In this document: positions 10,696-23,117 of the stretch, in pieces
Numbering within the stretch: position 1 is the first letter of the stretch
Layout of the letters: each line of letters opens with the position of its first letter
From: Nothophaeocryptopus gaeumannii
Lineage: Eukaryota; Ascomycota; Dothideomycetes; Mycosphaerellales; Mycosphaerellaceae
Reading direction: 5' to 3'
Assembly: GCA_031771865.1 (NCBI GenBank)
Contig: JASISA010000036.1
Span: forward strand, 496,001 to 560,000
DNA length: 64,000 nt
Made by a program: the position numbers and the translations under genes
Notes under the pieces: generated by a model
Database searches by the model: none
Told to the model about the DNA's origin: nothing
Seen by the model: only the letters and a program-made list of their open reading frames with translations

Positions 10696-11365
10696 ACGGG
10701 CGTGGTACAGTGTCTTCGATGTTTCTCGCGGTGTCTTTGGGTAGGTCGTTGAAGGAGAAGGAGAAAGCGGAATCGGCAAGAGGTTTGCGTGTCGCTCCTC
10801 CCTGGATTGATGGCTTATCCGGGTGGTGGAGTGCGCCACGTACACAGGCAAGCACAGGCGTGAAACGTGGGAAACGTGGTAAGCAAACAGTAGCAAAGGA
10901 GTGAATGTCTGTAGGGTAGTAATAGCGATATCAATCCTGCAAGGTCATCATGATACAATGGCACGCCAGCGGGCAATCTATCAAGCACATGCAAGCAGGG
11001 CAGGGTGAGCAATGCACTTGGTGAATGAGCCCTCATCCCCAACTTTCACTCTCCACTGTCCCTTGTCGCGAATGGCCGAGATAGGCAGGCACGACTCAGA
11101 ACTTTATCAGTGCTCCGGATCATCGGCATTGACTCCGCGCCGAACCCCTGTCATTCAAAGCTTGATGCCAACAAAGACTTGAGAATAGCATGAACAGATC
11201 GAACAAGAATGTTGACCACATTTGCATACTGAAGAATTCTAATGCCAACGCCTCACGACCCGGCAGCTTGGTCACACAAATCAGGTACCCGACGAGAATG
11301 CCGAAGCCATCGACGCGCGACCAACACGCGGCACGTGGACAGGGTACGTATACCGACGACACCTC
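10696..11365. other. Intergenic between the transporter and amidase genes
   Basis: No gene seen. It contains the transporter promoter side and the 3' flank of the amidase gene. Confidence 0.5.
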
Positions 11366-13101
11366 TCACGTCTGAACGTAATTCTTCCACTCCCTCGTCC
11401 CCTCCCAAGCAAACCCAACCCTATAAACCACCTCCTCCGCCCACCACCTCCCAATAACCTGCATCCCCACCGGCAACTTCACGTCCTCATTCCCAGCACT
11501 CGGCCCTTCCAGAGGCGTCAACCTCCCGATAGGCATCGCTAGCACCGGATGACCCGTCTGGTTAAACTGACAAGTATTACTCACCAACCCGACCTGTTTC
11601 TTGATCTGCTCTAAAGGAGCAGCGTCTGGTTCGCAGTGAGAGGTCGCTACGTAGGGAAGGGTTGGAGTTATGAGGACATCATAGTCCTTGAGGGCGGCAT
11701 CATATGCGTCCCGGAGTTTGCGCGACAGGTTTGTGGCTTTTGCTTGCAGGGAAGGATACTGCTTCTCAGCGTAGGCGCCATTGAGGTAGATATTCTTGGA
11801 TGCGACGTAGGCTTTATCCCAACTCTCCTCTTTCTTCAGGGCTTCGAGGAAGAGGGTGTTGAGTTCGTGGATTGCGTGGCCTCTGCGGCCGTTGTAGCCA
11901 TTCATTTTGGTTAAATAGCCGCCGACTTTGGAGACACCGGTCCAGATTGAGGACCCGAGTTTATGGATGGGAATGGAGACTGAGGTTACCGTGGCGCCAA
12001 GGGTGCGGAAATGTTCTGCGGCGTCCAGAAAGCACTGTTTCACGCGAGGGTCGAGCACGGAGATTTCGAGGGATTCTTGGATGATACCAATATTGAGACC
12101 CGTGAGATCAGAGGCGTTGCTGAGCAATTGGAGACTCTGGTGGTATTGAGGAATGTTTGTGGGAGAGGGCGCTGCGAAGCTTCTGTCGTCGATGTTGTCT
12201 GACCCTGCGATCGCTTGTAGCAGGAGAGCGTTGTCCAAGACGCTCTTGGTCATGGGTCCGAGATGATCATTGGTAGCCTCGTTGCTGCCACATCCAGTGT
12301 AAGGTATTAAGCCAAAGGTGGGCTTCAATCCAACGATGCCGCAGTTGGTACAGGGGATTCTGATCAGAGCGTTATATCAGTAAGGAAGTCTCTCGAGAAG
12401 AAGTTGCCCAGACCTACCTCACGCTCCCACCTTGGTCTGCTCCGACACTCATATCCACCTCGCCCAACGCAACAAGAGCGCCGCTGCCACTGCTACTTCC
12501 TCCAGTACTGTATCCCTTCGCATGAGGATTCTCAACAATGCCAGTCCCAGACGAATGGCTCGTTGCGGAATGGCAGAGGTTCTCACAGACTGCCTTTCCA
12601 GTGATATGCCCGCCCGCTTCCAATACTCGAGTAGTGACTGTGGCGTCCATATTTGGCACAAAGCCACTCACGAACTCCGTGCCCATGAGCATAGGAACGT
12701 CCTTCACGCTGATCATGTCCTTCAATGCCAGCGTCTTGCCGGCTAGTAGACCATCACTCGGCTTGGTGTCCTTGATACTGCATCGCCATGCCCATGCTCC
12801 GTGTGTATTCTCTGTCTTACTCAGTTGGCGAACATCGTTGCGAGGGAAGCGTTCGAGGTCAGCTTCGGGGACGTAGTCTACGGAGTCGTCAGGTTTCGGT
12901 TTTGATCGGTCCGATCGACTCAGGGCTCTTACCGTCCATTGACATGAGTTCTTGTGCAATCTCGTCGAAGACCGCCAGCAGTTTCCTGTAGTCCTCCTTT
13001 TCACCATCTTTGATCCGTACTCCCAAGCTCTTGCAAACTTCATCCAGCACTTCTGTCGTCACCTTCGTACCTGCTTTCGGGTCCACTGAGAAGACAGACA
13101 T
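11366..13101 (-). CDS. Amidase-signature hydrolase, 540 aa
   Basis: Three exons: 13101-12933, 12877-12418 and 12359-11366. Introns have donors GTAAGA and GTAGGT; the first has branch CTGAC. Splicing restores GADQGGSVRIPCTNCGIVGL, the heart of the amidase signature. The Ser-cisSer-Lys triad is visible: Lys in LALKDMISV (about residue 108), the cis-Ser in YSTGGSSSGSGALVA (about 187) and the nucleophilic Ser in GGSVR (about 209). Such enzymes release ammonia from amides; the exact substrate is unknown. The gene is divergent from a PuuE-type allantoinase-like gene across a 488-bp promoter with GATA sites, suggesting use of a nitrogen compound. No targeting signal; cytosolic. Full length, intact. 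Confidence 0.88.
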
Positions 13102-13589
13102 AGCTGTTGATCACGTCTTTCAATCAAGACTAGAAAACGAATGTGAGTATACTTAGACCTCGTCACCTACCTCTCATCCATAGCTGTCTTCATTCCAGGT
13201 CATCTACGCCCGCGGCTCATGAAGCTGCAGGTACGAATTCACGATGCCAGCTTATCATCTTCGCCTAAGCTTCGTTGCCGATGGATGCGATGTCGCTGAA
13301 GTAAGCTGCGAGTGAGAGGAACAGGCGAGGTCGAGGGAGCTTGCCCGTTGGCACGCCAAGCCCAGCCCGAGATAGGCAAGATCTGGCCTCTCTTCTTGCT
13401 TGCTCCTACGACAACACACTAGGTACTATGTCAGACTCTCTGCCGCGATATGCGGCGGATGTAATCGATAGGCAGGGCTTGTGATCTTGAGCTATACGCC
13501 TCAATTCGGACAGAACTTAGGTATACTGAACACATCTTTTCGATCTCTAACCACGCCTTCACCTCACCTTCTCCCACAACTCAAGCTCC
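13102..13589. promoter_or_regulatory. Divergent amidase/PuuE-like promoter with GATA sites
   Basis: This 488-bp stretch separates two divergent nitrogen-related genes. HGATAR-type sites, the binding sequence of AreA/NIT2 nitrogen regulators, are visible at 13252-13257 (TTATCA, minus strand TGATAA), 13370-13375 (AGATAG) and 13466-13471 (CGATAG). Nitrogen-catabolite control of both genes is inference; GATA hexamers also occur by chance. Confidence 0.45.
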
Positions 13590-14738
13590 ATGATGGTCCA
13601 CATCGAAGAAAAATACCAACTCCCCCGCGACTTTGAAGGTTTCGGCCCCGACTCTCACAACTGCCAATGGCCCAACGGAGCCCGCATAGCCGTCTCCTTC
13701 GTCCTCAACTACGAAGAAGGCGGCGAACGCTCCATCCTCGAAGGAGACGCTCATAGTGAACCCTACCTATGGGAGAAAGGTACTTCCTCCGGTGTATTCG
13801 ATGCCAAAGGTGCGATACCTCAAAGATTTCTTTTCTGATTTGTTTGGATGTAGGCTCATCAGGTGGCTATAAAGACGGCGCGAGATACATAAACGCTGAG
13901 CAGGATTTCGAGTATGGCAGCAGAGTGGGGGTTTGGAGACTCATGAGGTTGTTCAAGGAGTTTGACTGGAAAATCACCATCTACGCCGTCGCCCGCGCAA
14001 TGCAACTTAACCCTTCCTTCAGCAAATATTGTATCTCGACTGGTCACGAGATTGCGAATCACGGCCTGCGATGGCTTGATTTCTGGCACTTATCCCCCTC
14101 CGAAGACCGCCAATACGTCAAAGACTCTCAGAAGCTCCTCCAAGAAGTCACGGGCGAGTTCCCAGTCGGGGTATATTTCGGAAGAAGTACGGTCAATACT
14201 CCGGGTATGTTGGCGGAGGTGTTTAAGGAGATGAATAAGGAATGGGCCACACCGAAGTTGCTGTACAGTTCTGAGTGTTATAATGATGATGTGCCTTATT
14301 GGGTGGATTTGCCGTACGAAAAAGATCTGCCGGATGAGGAGGAGGGGATGTTGTTGGTTCCTTAGTGGGTGTCCCCTCCTGCGTTGGAGGTTTTTCGATG
14401 TTTGAGGATATAGCTGACTTGCGTGCTTTCTCAGTAACTACGACTGTAATGATGGGAAGTTCCATATGGCCCCGGGATTTACTTCTAGTAGTGGCCAGCT
14501 GTACGAGCAGTACTTGAAGAGTACGTTCGATATGCTCTACCGGGAGGGAGGCAAGATGATGAATATTCCTTTGCATTCTCGTATAACGGGCAAGGCCGGG
14601 AGAGCGGAGGCGTTGCGGAACTTTGCGCTGTACATCTCGCAGAAGGAAGGCGTGTGGGTGACGACGAGGCGAGACATCGCTACTCATTACCGTGAGAAGT
14701 TCCCGTATAAGCCTGGAAGCAGGAAGGGCGGGCAGTAG
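13590..14738 (+). CDS. Polysaccharide-deacetylase-fold protein, PuuE-type allantoinase-like, 344 aa
   Basis: Three exons: 13590-13809, 13854-14364 and 14435-14738. Introns have donors GTGCGA and GTGGGT; branch GCTGACT is in the second. The second splice completes LLVPY|NYDCNDGKFHMAPGF. The N-terminus (DFEGFGPDSHNCQWPNGARI, then AVSFVLNYEEGGERSIL) and the block SRVGVWRLMRLFKEF, EIANHGLRWLDF, FPVGVYFGRSTVNTP and CYNDDVPYWV match the PuuE subgroup of NodB-fold hydrolases. Bacterial PuuE opens the allantoin ring in purine breakdown without the amidohydrolase-type metal centre. Fungal relatives are often annotated chitin deacetylase, but no signal peptide is present here, which argues for an intracellular small-molecule substrate. 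The divergent amidase supports a nitrogen role. Exact substrate inferred. Confidence 0.85.
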
Positions 14739-14997
14739 TCCAGCGTAGCCCGAGGATATTATCAATGAGAAGAGTGAACTTTCAATATGCCAGATTCGCT
14801 CCCTTTATACAGTTGGCAAACGCTGCAGCTGGAAAGTGTAGTAGTAAGATACAAGCGTCGCCGTAGTCCCATCTTCCTGCTCTCCGGTTTTGCCGTACCT
14901 CGTTCTACAGTCAATGCAAGGAAAACGCTCTCTCGAGTTGCGTAGAGTCGCTCTAATGTCCACTGATACAACACGCCATGGTCTCTATGCGTCAGAT

Positions 14998-15860
14998 TTA
15001 CTCGTCCTTGCCCTTGGGTGGTGATTGAACTGCGCCGGGGCCCTTGTAGTCTGGATTGCCGACCCAAGTGATTGGCTCGATCTTCTTCTCCTGTGAAACG
15101 CACGCATAGGTCAGCATCAGGTCGCAGGACAGATGACAGCCAGATTGATGTTCGGTCAGGCCCAAGTAACTCCGTTTGCAAACATATCGATAGCCATTGG
15201 AACCACAAGCCAGGCGGTATACGTACCTTCAAGTACTCGTTGGTGGCTTCTTGCCATTCCTTGTTCAATGTGTGTGGCTTTGGACGAGCGAAGTAACGAG
15301 TGGTTCCAAAGATGACACCGGCCGCAGCGACACCAATGATGGTGTAGATAAAGACCTTGGTACCCTCGCCAGGAGGATCCCGTGCGCGAGGACCGTGTGG
15401 GCCGAAAGCAATCCAGTATGCTGTACGCGTCGAAATTAGCCTCATGTGTCTTCAACATAATGTATCCTTTCTCAATGATGTCCTGTATCTCGCGTGGCCC
15501 GGCGTTTTCCCGGCGCAGCCCCTAGCCATCCGTATCTTCCTCCTCTTGGAGCCACTATACACCATCCAGCTAGGCATTGAGATCAAAACACGTACCAGCC
15601 TTCTTCTCTTGCAGAGTAAGCTCATTCCAGTCGGCCTTCATGCGATCACGCAGAGCCATCCAGAGATCGGCCTGCTCTTGCGGAGGCATGGCCTCCCATC
15701 GCTTCTCAATGTTCGCGAGAGTCGGGTTGGAGATTGCGTGTGCACATCGAACCTGGTGAGCATTTTGTTTCCGGGCGAGAGGTGAAAGGGATGCAGCGGC
15801 CGTCCGGCTGGTCTGAAGAGTCGCGGGTAGTTGGCGGAGGAGAGGAGTTGTTCGGAGCAT
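14998..15860 (-). CDS. COX5: Cytochrome c oxidase subunit V (mammalian COX4 homologue), 183 aa
   Basis: Three exons: 15860-15596, 15420-15227 and 15090-14998. The introns of 175 and 136 nt both have GTACGT donors. The N-terminus (MLRTTPLLRQLPATLQTSRT) is a mitochondrial targeting sequence rich in Arg/Ser/Thr. The conserved matrix part WEAMPPQEQADLWMALRDRM and the segment DWNELTLQEKKAAYWIAFGP are diagnostic of the yeast Cox5/mammalian COX4 family. One membrane helix follows (VFIYTIIGVAAAGVIFGTTR), then the intermembrane-space tail with ITWVGNPDYKG. It is a nuclear-encoded structural subunit of complex IV in the inner membrane. Divergent from the Zn2Cys6 regulator gene. Intact. Confidence 0.92.
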
Positions 15861-16658
15861 CGTGACGGCGGACGGGGAGGAGCGGAGAGGGTGGAAGACA
15901 GCGTATGTAGATGAGAGCCCGCTCGGTCGCTTTGGCGGGTGTCACCAAGGCTGTATTAGTGGTGTGGTCGGCGCGATTGGGGCTTGTGCAAGCTCGATGT
16001 CGGTGCGAAGTTGAGCTTTGAGGAACTTAACAGACACTGGCAGGGCAGACAGCGCCAAGCTGCTGCTGACTCCTATCCAATGGCAGGCAGGCCGAGCCTC
16101 CAGCCGATCGTGACCACTCGACTTTCAATCTTGCCGAATCGATCCGAGTACGCAAAAACCATACACCTCACGCGACAAATCAGGTGACACAAACTCCCAT
16201 GCGTCGCTGAGAACACAAGACACTCTCACACTCTGTACATGAGCCTTCAGAACGAGGTTCGAGATACACTTCACCTGTATAGCTCGCGGCAAGAAGACCG
16301 AGCAACGTGCCAGGCTTCACTTCGATACGAGCGATTCCGTGCCTCATGCCCTACAGGGAGTTAATTGCACCGTTCGAAAGACGCAGCAGGAGACACTCTT
16401 GCGATATCAGCTGTCGCTGAGGAGTACCTAGCCTATGTCTTGCCCGAAGTCGCGCAAAGCCTAGGTTTGGAGAAGACATTCTTCTCGTGTCGATGCTCAG
16501 ATCCGGCACAGCATTGCCCGACACTTCGAAGCGGAAGTAAGACAAAGATAGAGCAACAGTCTTGATAAGGCTACATGGCCATGGTCAAACAGACCGAAAG
16601 TAGAGCAGAAGGTGAGTGAAACATTGACTGAGCTTCCTTTTGACCCCGGCCCTCGGAT
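15861..16658. other. Divergent promoter region, COX5 / Zn2Cys6 regulator
   Basis: No gene seen in about 800 bp. Short frames near 16350-16560 on both strands have no domain. Both flanking genes read away from here. Confidence 0.5.
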
Positions 16659-18714
16659 ATGGCCCTAGCGCCCATAGAGAGAGGCTTTGAGCCGAGACCT
16701 CCAGATCTCCAGCTTCCGACTTCGACACCTTCAATCCCATCTCGCCTCCCCGAGCTACAATTTCATGACATGGATAACATGCAGGCAGCGGCGGATAGAG
16801 TCCTGCAAGCGCACAAAGAAAAAAGGTCCGGCCGAAGCTGTTACCCATGCCAGAAGCGCAAGGTCCGCTGTTCGGGACAGTCCACCGACGGCGCATGTAC
16901 CGTTTGCATAGAACGAGGCCACCCCGAGATATGCTTTTACAACGACGACAAACGCAGCCATTTCAAGAGGAAGCGCGAGGACTCTGCGGCAGCGGCGAGC
17001 CCTCATCGAAGTGTCTTCACGCCCATCCAGCATCATTCTTAGGCTCCTACTCCATTGCCAGCTTCTATTGAGCCCGGACCAAGCAGCCAGGATGGGACGT
17101 ATACGGAGGAGAGACTACCAAGACCCACATCGATGGCGAATCAAGGACCTGGCAGTTACTCTATGGTAGCCTTCCTCCGTGAGTGTGCTGAAGAGGCTCG
17201 CACGGATGTACTTCTCCCAAAACCTCCTGCTACATCAACTTCGCCGGTCACAGCGCCCGGGTCAGGAGCAGCCACCTGGCTCAGTCGCGATGAAGTCCTG
17301 CGTTTCTTGCCTCCCTTTCGCTCCAACGTTCTGCCGTTCTATGCGTTAGGACAAGATGTAGATACTGCCGAGACCCTCGAGTTGACCATCTTCAATTTTC
17401 TTGAGGAGTTCGAAGCAAGCACGGAGAATAACGGGTCGGCCAAAGAGGCACTCATATTCGATCATCTTGGCGACATTGGCCTTTACCTTGCAATGCTCGC
17501 CCTCGGCGCTCAATTCTCCGATCTGACGTTCGTCGAGCGATCAGCTCGAGCGCATGAATTGAGTGAGTATTCTGTACTCAGAACTCTCTGCTTCCAAGCT
17601 GACGGTTCGCAGTGCAGCGCTCATTTGCATCCCTACGATTTCCGAACTTCTTGCTGCACTCAAAACCCCAGAATGTGCAGACTTTATTGATGCTTGGAAT
17701 TGCATACCAGAACTCCGGAGCTTTAGATGCTGCTTGGACGCTTCTGGGCCTGACGTTCCGCCTCGCTCAGTCTCTGGAATGCCAGGCCCCAGCACACAAA
17801 CATAGCCCTACATGGTCAGTCGAATGCAGCGGTTACAATTCGACCGATGCTGACCGCAGCACAGGGACAGTATTCTTTTGCAGGACGGTGTCCTCTCGCT
17901 CCAAAAGGGGTTCAAGCCCCTGAACAGCTCAAGCATACACGAGGTATCGAAGCCTCCGAAGACTTATCTGGACTCCATGCGCGCCCTCAACTCCATCTGC
18001 CTATCATACACACGCGAGGATAGGCATAGCTTTGACGATTCCCTGGTCTCACGCCACATTGGGGAGATCGAAGACCTGAGGACTCGCCTTCCGGCTCACT
18101 TACAATCGGTTGGGAAGGCCACGCGTTTGCACCACAAACTTGAGTATCACGCTTACCGAATGCACTCGTCGTTCCTCGTGGCGGAAATCTATCGCGGGGC
18201 TACCGATAGCCCTACCGCACCCCAATATGTATGCATGCGAGACTCAATGTGCGCAGTCGTCGAATCTTATCTTGAGATGTCGAAAGTCAGCAACATTCCA
18301 CTGCGGTCCTGGTCGCTGATGAACGGAGCTCTAAGCTGCGCCTGTCTATTAGCTCTCCGACACGCTGACGGAGATGCTCAAATCCAGACTCTGCTGAAAT
18401 CGGTGCTTCATGTTTTCGAGACCGAGCTTCAGCGCGATGGTACAGACTTAAATTCAAGCGACGGGATGATCTACAGAGCTTCGAAGGTCTTGCAAATGTT
18501 GAACGCGAAGTTGGACACTTCGAGATCTTCGTTTCCGACTGGAGGCACCGCAGGCACCATTGCGTACTCTGAACACATAGGCACGCTGCGGACTGAAGGA
18601 CCCAATGAGCTATGGTGGGACATTGGCTACAACCGACCAGGCATACCGCTAGCTGGATTCTTCAAATTCTCTGTAGAGAAGCTCCTGGCCGTCCCCGAGA
18701 GCACCAATCTCTAA
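16659..18714 (+). CDS. Zn2Cys6 transcription factor with an in-frame TAG (possible short intron)
   Basis: Exons 16659-17562, 17613-17814 and 17865-18714; both firm introns are exactly 50 nt. The DNA-binding cluster is near residues 60-95: CYPCQKRKVRC then ACTVC and a final Cys, spacing C-x2-C-x6-C-x8-C-x2-C-x8-C. The middle and C-terminal parts (LWLSRDEVLRFLPPF-type start, LYLAMLALGAQFSD, LMLGIAYQNSGALDAAWTLL, LTFRLAQSLE) form the fungal regulatory middle homology region. A TAG at 17040-17042 interrupts the frame 30 codons after the cluster. An alternative 51-nt intron, 17011-17061 (GTGTCT...CCATTGCCAG), would remove it in frame and give 634 aa; the donor is weak. Otherwise the gene is truncated. 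Targets unknown. Confidence 0.75.
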
Positions 18715-19455
18715 AAGCCAAGAGATGTCATCTTTGATCCCGATCTCCTAGGGATATATGACCAAGCTCGTTGTCGGCCTCTCGTAAAGCGCTCCGTTAT
18801 GAAGTATGGCTCGGCGCGACGATAGCAGCTTAGGAAATGTACAAGCTGAAGAGTGAAAAAACTTAGGCCTTCTTATTACTCCTAGATGCGATGAAGTTCT
18901 ATGCCTATGTCATCGCGCGCGGCATGCTTGGGAGGATGCATAAGACAGAGAGGCAATGAGCTTGTCAAATATCCTTATCCTACGACAGGCCAAGACTGCG
19001 AAACATACGCGGATAATCAACTTGTACAGCCAAGACTTACCCATCAGCCTTACATCTCTCTGATCAACTCGTACTCTACGCCACGGCTATCTTGACCGAT
19101 CGCGGCGATATAATTATCATTCCACGAGATGCTCTCAAAGATGGTGTCCCCTGGCGTTCAGGATTTGAGAAATTGTTATGAGCTGCCAAAAAGACGGATC
19201 CCCTCTACGTCCCTTCAACGGCTATGCCTATAGCGGGCTCCGGTAGACTATAGATGGCTATAGATGGCGATAGCGAGCGACAGCAGGCGACTCCAACGTA
19301 CGATATCGTCCAGAATCGCGCTCGAGATGTCGTTAATCACCGGCTGTTGAAGGAACGCACTTGCCATGAGCATCACATTTTTGTTCCTCCTATACCTTTT
19401 CGATCGCTACAGCTACACGTACTCTCCCACCACCCTTTTCAAACTTCCCCATCCC
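18715..19455. other. Convergent 3' intergenic stretch
   Basis: No gene seen. It lies between the 3' ends of the regulator and phospholipase D genes. A short imperfect tandem of GACTATAGATGGCTATAGATGG sits at about 19246-19270. Confidence 0.5.
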
Positions 19456-22187
19456 TTACGTATATACCTCCTCCGTCAACGCATTCAACCCCAACCCCTC
19501 CTTCGCAATATCCTCATCCTTCAAAAACATCAACGGCATCTCCACAAGATTCCCCTTAATCGTACTCAACAAATCCTTCATCTCCCTCAGCCCCTCCGCC
19601 CCAGGCGAGAACTCCTCCTTGACCACATGTCCCCACTTGTGGAAGCTCGGCCTCTCGCTCGGAGCTTTGCCTTCCTTCTTCCCCACCTCAGCCTTGAAGT
19701 ACTTCTCATAAAACTCATCATATTGCTTCCACGTCCGGACGGTATCGTCGGGAACAGGGTGGAATATCTTCCGGAATGCTTGGGTGTTGTTCGCTGCTGT
19801 GTGCTTCCACAATTGCTGGAAAGATTCGCAAATTGGATCCGCGACAGCGTGGTCCTCACGGCTGCCCCAATCGTAGATATTCGGCGATCCTACTGGGAAG
19901 AAATTGTTATCTGGCCTCATCATATCCTGGGGCGGCAGCAGACCGAGATGCTTTCGGAAGATCTGGCGTCGAAGACTTGCTGCGAAGAGAGATGCCTTCC
20001 ATGGTCTGCCGGCCATGTAGGAATCGATCTCCTGAGGGTCTTCGATGAGCATTGCGATCTCTGAGTCGTGGTTACCGAGTTGAGAGCGGTCGTTCATGTT
20101 GGCTGAGCCACAGATGACTTTTCGATCGTCTGCGATGAGGAGCTTGCTGTGGATGTACAGCTCCTCTGAGACAAAGGCGTCCAACTCTGCCTCTGGATCG
20201 CCGTCCCAAGGCACAGTTCGAATGTCTGGTCCGTTGAGCATGTAGCAGGCCGCGACGCTATCCCACTTGCCACTTGCAAGCTCGTTCCCTGAGTTGCCAT
20301 AAATCTCCTGAGCGGCTTGCTGATACTGGTTATAAGCGTTATTGTTTCCTTCAGGGTTGCCATACTCGCTGTTGTACTGCTCGGAGTTGAGCGCATGGCC
20401 ATATCGCTGATCATAGCCCTTGCGAGCATCGTCGTAGGAGACGCCGGCTTGCTGCTCGATTTTGGCCATGGCGGCGCTGGTGTTGATACGGTCGTAGCTC
20501 CTCAAATTGTAGAAGCGGAGGTACTTCAGCGGATCGACACCCTGGCGAGCCACTTCCTCCATGATGCTGTGTCCACCTTGAGAGATTGAGAAGTACTGGA
20601 ATTCCATGATGGCTCTAGTTCCGAGCGCAGAGTCGCCTTTGAGGTCGCCTGCAAAGGCAGGTACGGAGGGAATGTTGATGATCATATGCCAATCTTCGTT
20701 GTTCTTTGCCGCTCGCACAATACGCTCGACGATGGCGGCGCCAACAAGATTTCGCACAGGTTTTTGCTTATCGCCGGTAGCCGTGATGAAAAATTGGTTT
20801 TCCATGTACACGAAGTGCTGACTGTCCCGTATCGTCTCAATGTAAGCGTTAGCTATTGAATGCTCGATGGGCACGCCATGAGACCACTTGGCACAGGACC
20901 TCATAATCTGGCATTGAACACCGCCAAGAGGTCCACTGGGGTAGTCTTGGTCCTGACCATATACAAGCCGGTCACGGCCCTCCTCAAGTCGAGCTCGTCC
21001 CTCTTCATATTGCTTTCGCATCCGCTCACGGAAGCCATGGAACTGGCCCTCTCCCTCGACTCGTTGGCCGTCCTCCGAAGCCTGATAAGGGTGACCGATT
21101 ATGCCAGCGCGATGCGGATGGTAAACCAGTGGTATATATCTGGAGTCTTTGCGGACGTCGTACTTCTCGTAGTAGATAAAATTCCATCGCTGAACGAAAT
21201 GGCTCTTCAAATCTTCCGCAACAGGCCCTTTGGCACACAGAGCGACGTCACTCCAGCCCATTCGACTGCTGTATTTCCTGTCGAGCTTGTTATTCTCCCA
21301 ATGCTGCACATCCGAAAAGTCCATAATCCGAGCATTGTTGTAATCCTGACCAGGAAAGACGATCTGCTTCAGATCACCAGGATGAGCATCCGCTATAGAA
21401 TGCTGATTAGTATCCCAACGACCATAGCACAGATCAAGACCACCCATAAACGCGGTCTTGCCATCAACAAGACAAAGCTTCTCGTGATGTGCCCAGAACA
21501 AAACAGAATCCTCGTTCATGCCATAAATCCCCTTCAGTGCATCACCAGGCATTTGAGCAAGCTTCGAAGCACTCAACCCACTCTGCTTTATACTCGAAAT
21601 GAAATTCGAAGCCAGAGTCTGCTTATCCGGAAGATGATCCGGATGTCGAAATACCTTGATGTTCCCGGTCTTGTCATTGTCTTCCAGCCAGTGCTTGGTA
21701 TGGCTCGAAGAAAGCGTCAATGCTTGCGTGACTTCCTTGTAGACGATAATGTTGACCTGGACGCCTCTCTCCGCTGCTGCGAAGAGTAAGCGGTCGAGGC
21801 GATATTGATCATTTTGTGCCGGCGGTCTCCGGAGGTAAAGCTCTGGGCTGAGCCACCAGTCCAAAATCCAGATGCTGTGTTGGGCGTGCTCGAGGGCAAG
21901 AGAGACGGCCCACATGTATCCGCAACCGTCGACATACCTGTGTGCGCGGAGTGGGATCAGTACCTCCTCGATGTGGGAAGTATGTGTGTTTGCACTGACC
22001 ACTTCACCTCGTTGCCCTCTCTCTGAGGAGCAAAGCTTTGAAAGCGATGGAGATGATGGTCATCATCATCGGAGCAGACATTCGAAGTGTGAGTGTGAGC
22101 ATGAGTCGTCTTCTCGCCCGTTGCCTGCCTGATCTTACCTTCCACGTCCTTCACCGCATCCTTGACCTTGTCGAAGAGGAAAGACAT
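19456..22187 (-). CDS. Phospholipase D (two HKD motifs, no PX/PH), 889 aa
   Basis: Exons 22187-22000 and 21937-19456. The 62-nt intron has donor GTCAGT and acceptor CACACAG, and splicing joins FAPQREGNEVKW to YVDGCGYMWAVSLALE. The start MSFLFDKVKDAVKDVEGKI suits the fungal short PLD family. The first catalytic motif HEKLCLVDGKTAFMGG is at about residue 213 and the second HSKLLIADDRKVICGSAN at about 655, so both HxKxxxxD half-sites are intact. The enzyme hydrolyses phosphatidylcholine to phosphatidic acid and choline. PX and PH domains found in yeast Spo14 are absent, as in the Aspergillus PldA type. A His/Asp-rich linker follows the N-terminal helix. No damage. Confidence 0.92.
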
Positions 22188-23117
22188 TGGCGGAGTATGT
22201 GAATGCTCCCGCCGGTCAACGAGAGCGAAATGGAGAAAGGGGACAAGATGAGGCTTGGAGAAAAGCTTGTATCGACTTAGCCTTGAAGACGGGTGGAGTA
22301 GCGAAGCTCGTTTGTCCTGGACAACTGAAGTCGTGAAGTTGGCGCGTGCCAAGCGCTTTCGTGGGGATGTTGCGCGTTTGTGGTGGCGAGCAAGTACACC
22401 AAGCGTCAAGACCTGTTTCAGCAACCTCTTACCATTGATGAGTGTTCTTTGCAGACGTTCAATAGGAAGTCTGTTGTAGTGTGAGAGTTGAGATCAGATG
22501 CGTTCGTATAGAAAACGTTCGAAGCTGTAATCCACGGCATCAAGGTGCCGAACAGGCTCGCAACATTCACGACACCTTCCACATCGTCGCGGCAAGCAAC
22601 GGCAAGCAATAAACTTTAATACATCTTCTTCGTGTGTACATACAGTAGCAAACGTGACACTCCCAGACCGCACAAAAGAACCATCAATCCACTTCCTAAC
22701 GTTAGCTCTCGTTCTTCGCGACCCGACTCACCAAACACGTCGTTGATCAACCAACACCATCCGCATCAGTTCGGCATCTCTCCACAGAGCTCTCCACCAG
22801 GGTGATTATGGGGTCCATTTGACCCAGCTTGCCTGTAACCGCTGCAAGCCGTGCGCTCGCCTGCTTCAACCTTGTTCACGTCACTACTTCGTGAGCCCTA
22901 TCTGTCCTATGGCCTTCTGTAAGCTCTGAGAATAGCGTCACCGGCATCTGCTACATCAAAGGTCGGGCTAAACTTGTCACCTAGCGTCGTGCTTTCAATT
23001 GAGTAAAGAGAAGTCTCGCCATTCAGTGCTATCCCAGTCATCATGTAGGACGCGGAACTAGACCCCTCGCAAAACATCCCCATTCCCTCAGTTGGTACGC
23101 CTCATCATCAAACCACA
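22188..23117. other. Divergent intergenic region between PLD and the small membrane protein
   Basis: No gene seen in about 930 bp. Presumed promoters for both flanking genes. Confidence 0.5.

Noticed and set aside
13590..14738. Secreted chitin deacetylase
   Set aside because: No signal peptide or chitin-binding module, and the sequence follows the PuuE subgroup rather than wall-modifying deacetylases.
20860..21789. 309-codon open frame on the plus strand
   Set aside because: Antisense to phospholipase D and composed of complement codons of its conserved motifs.
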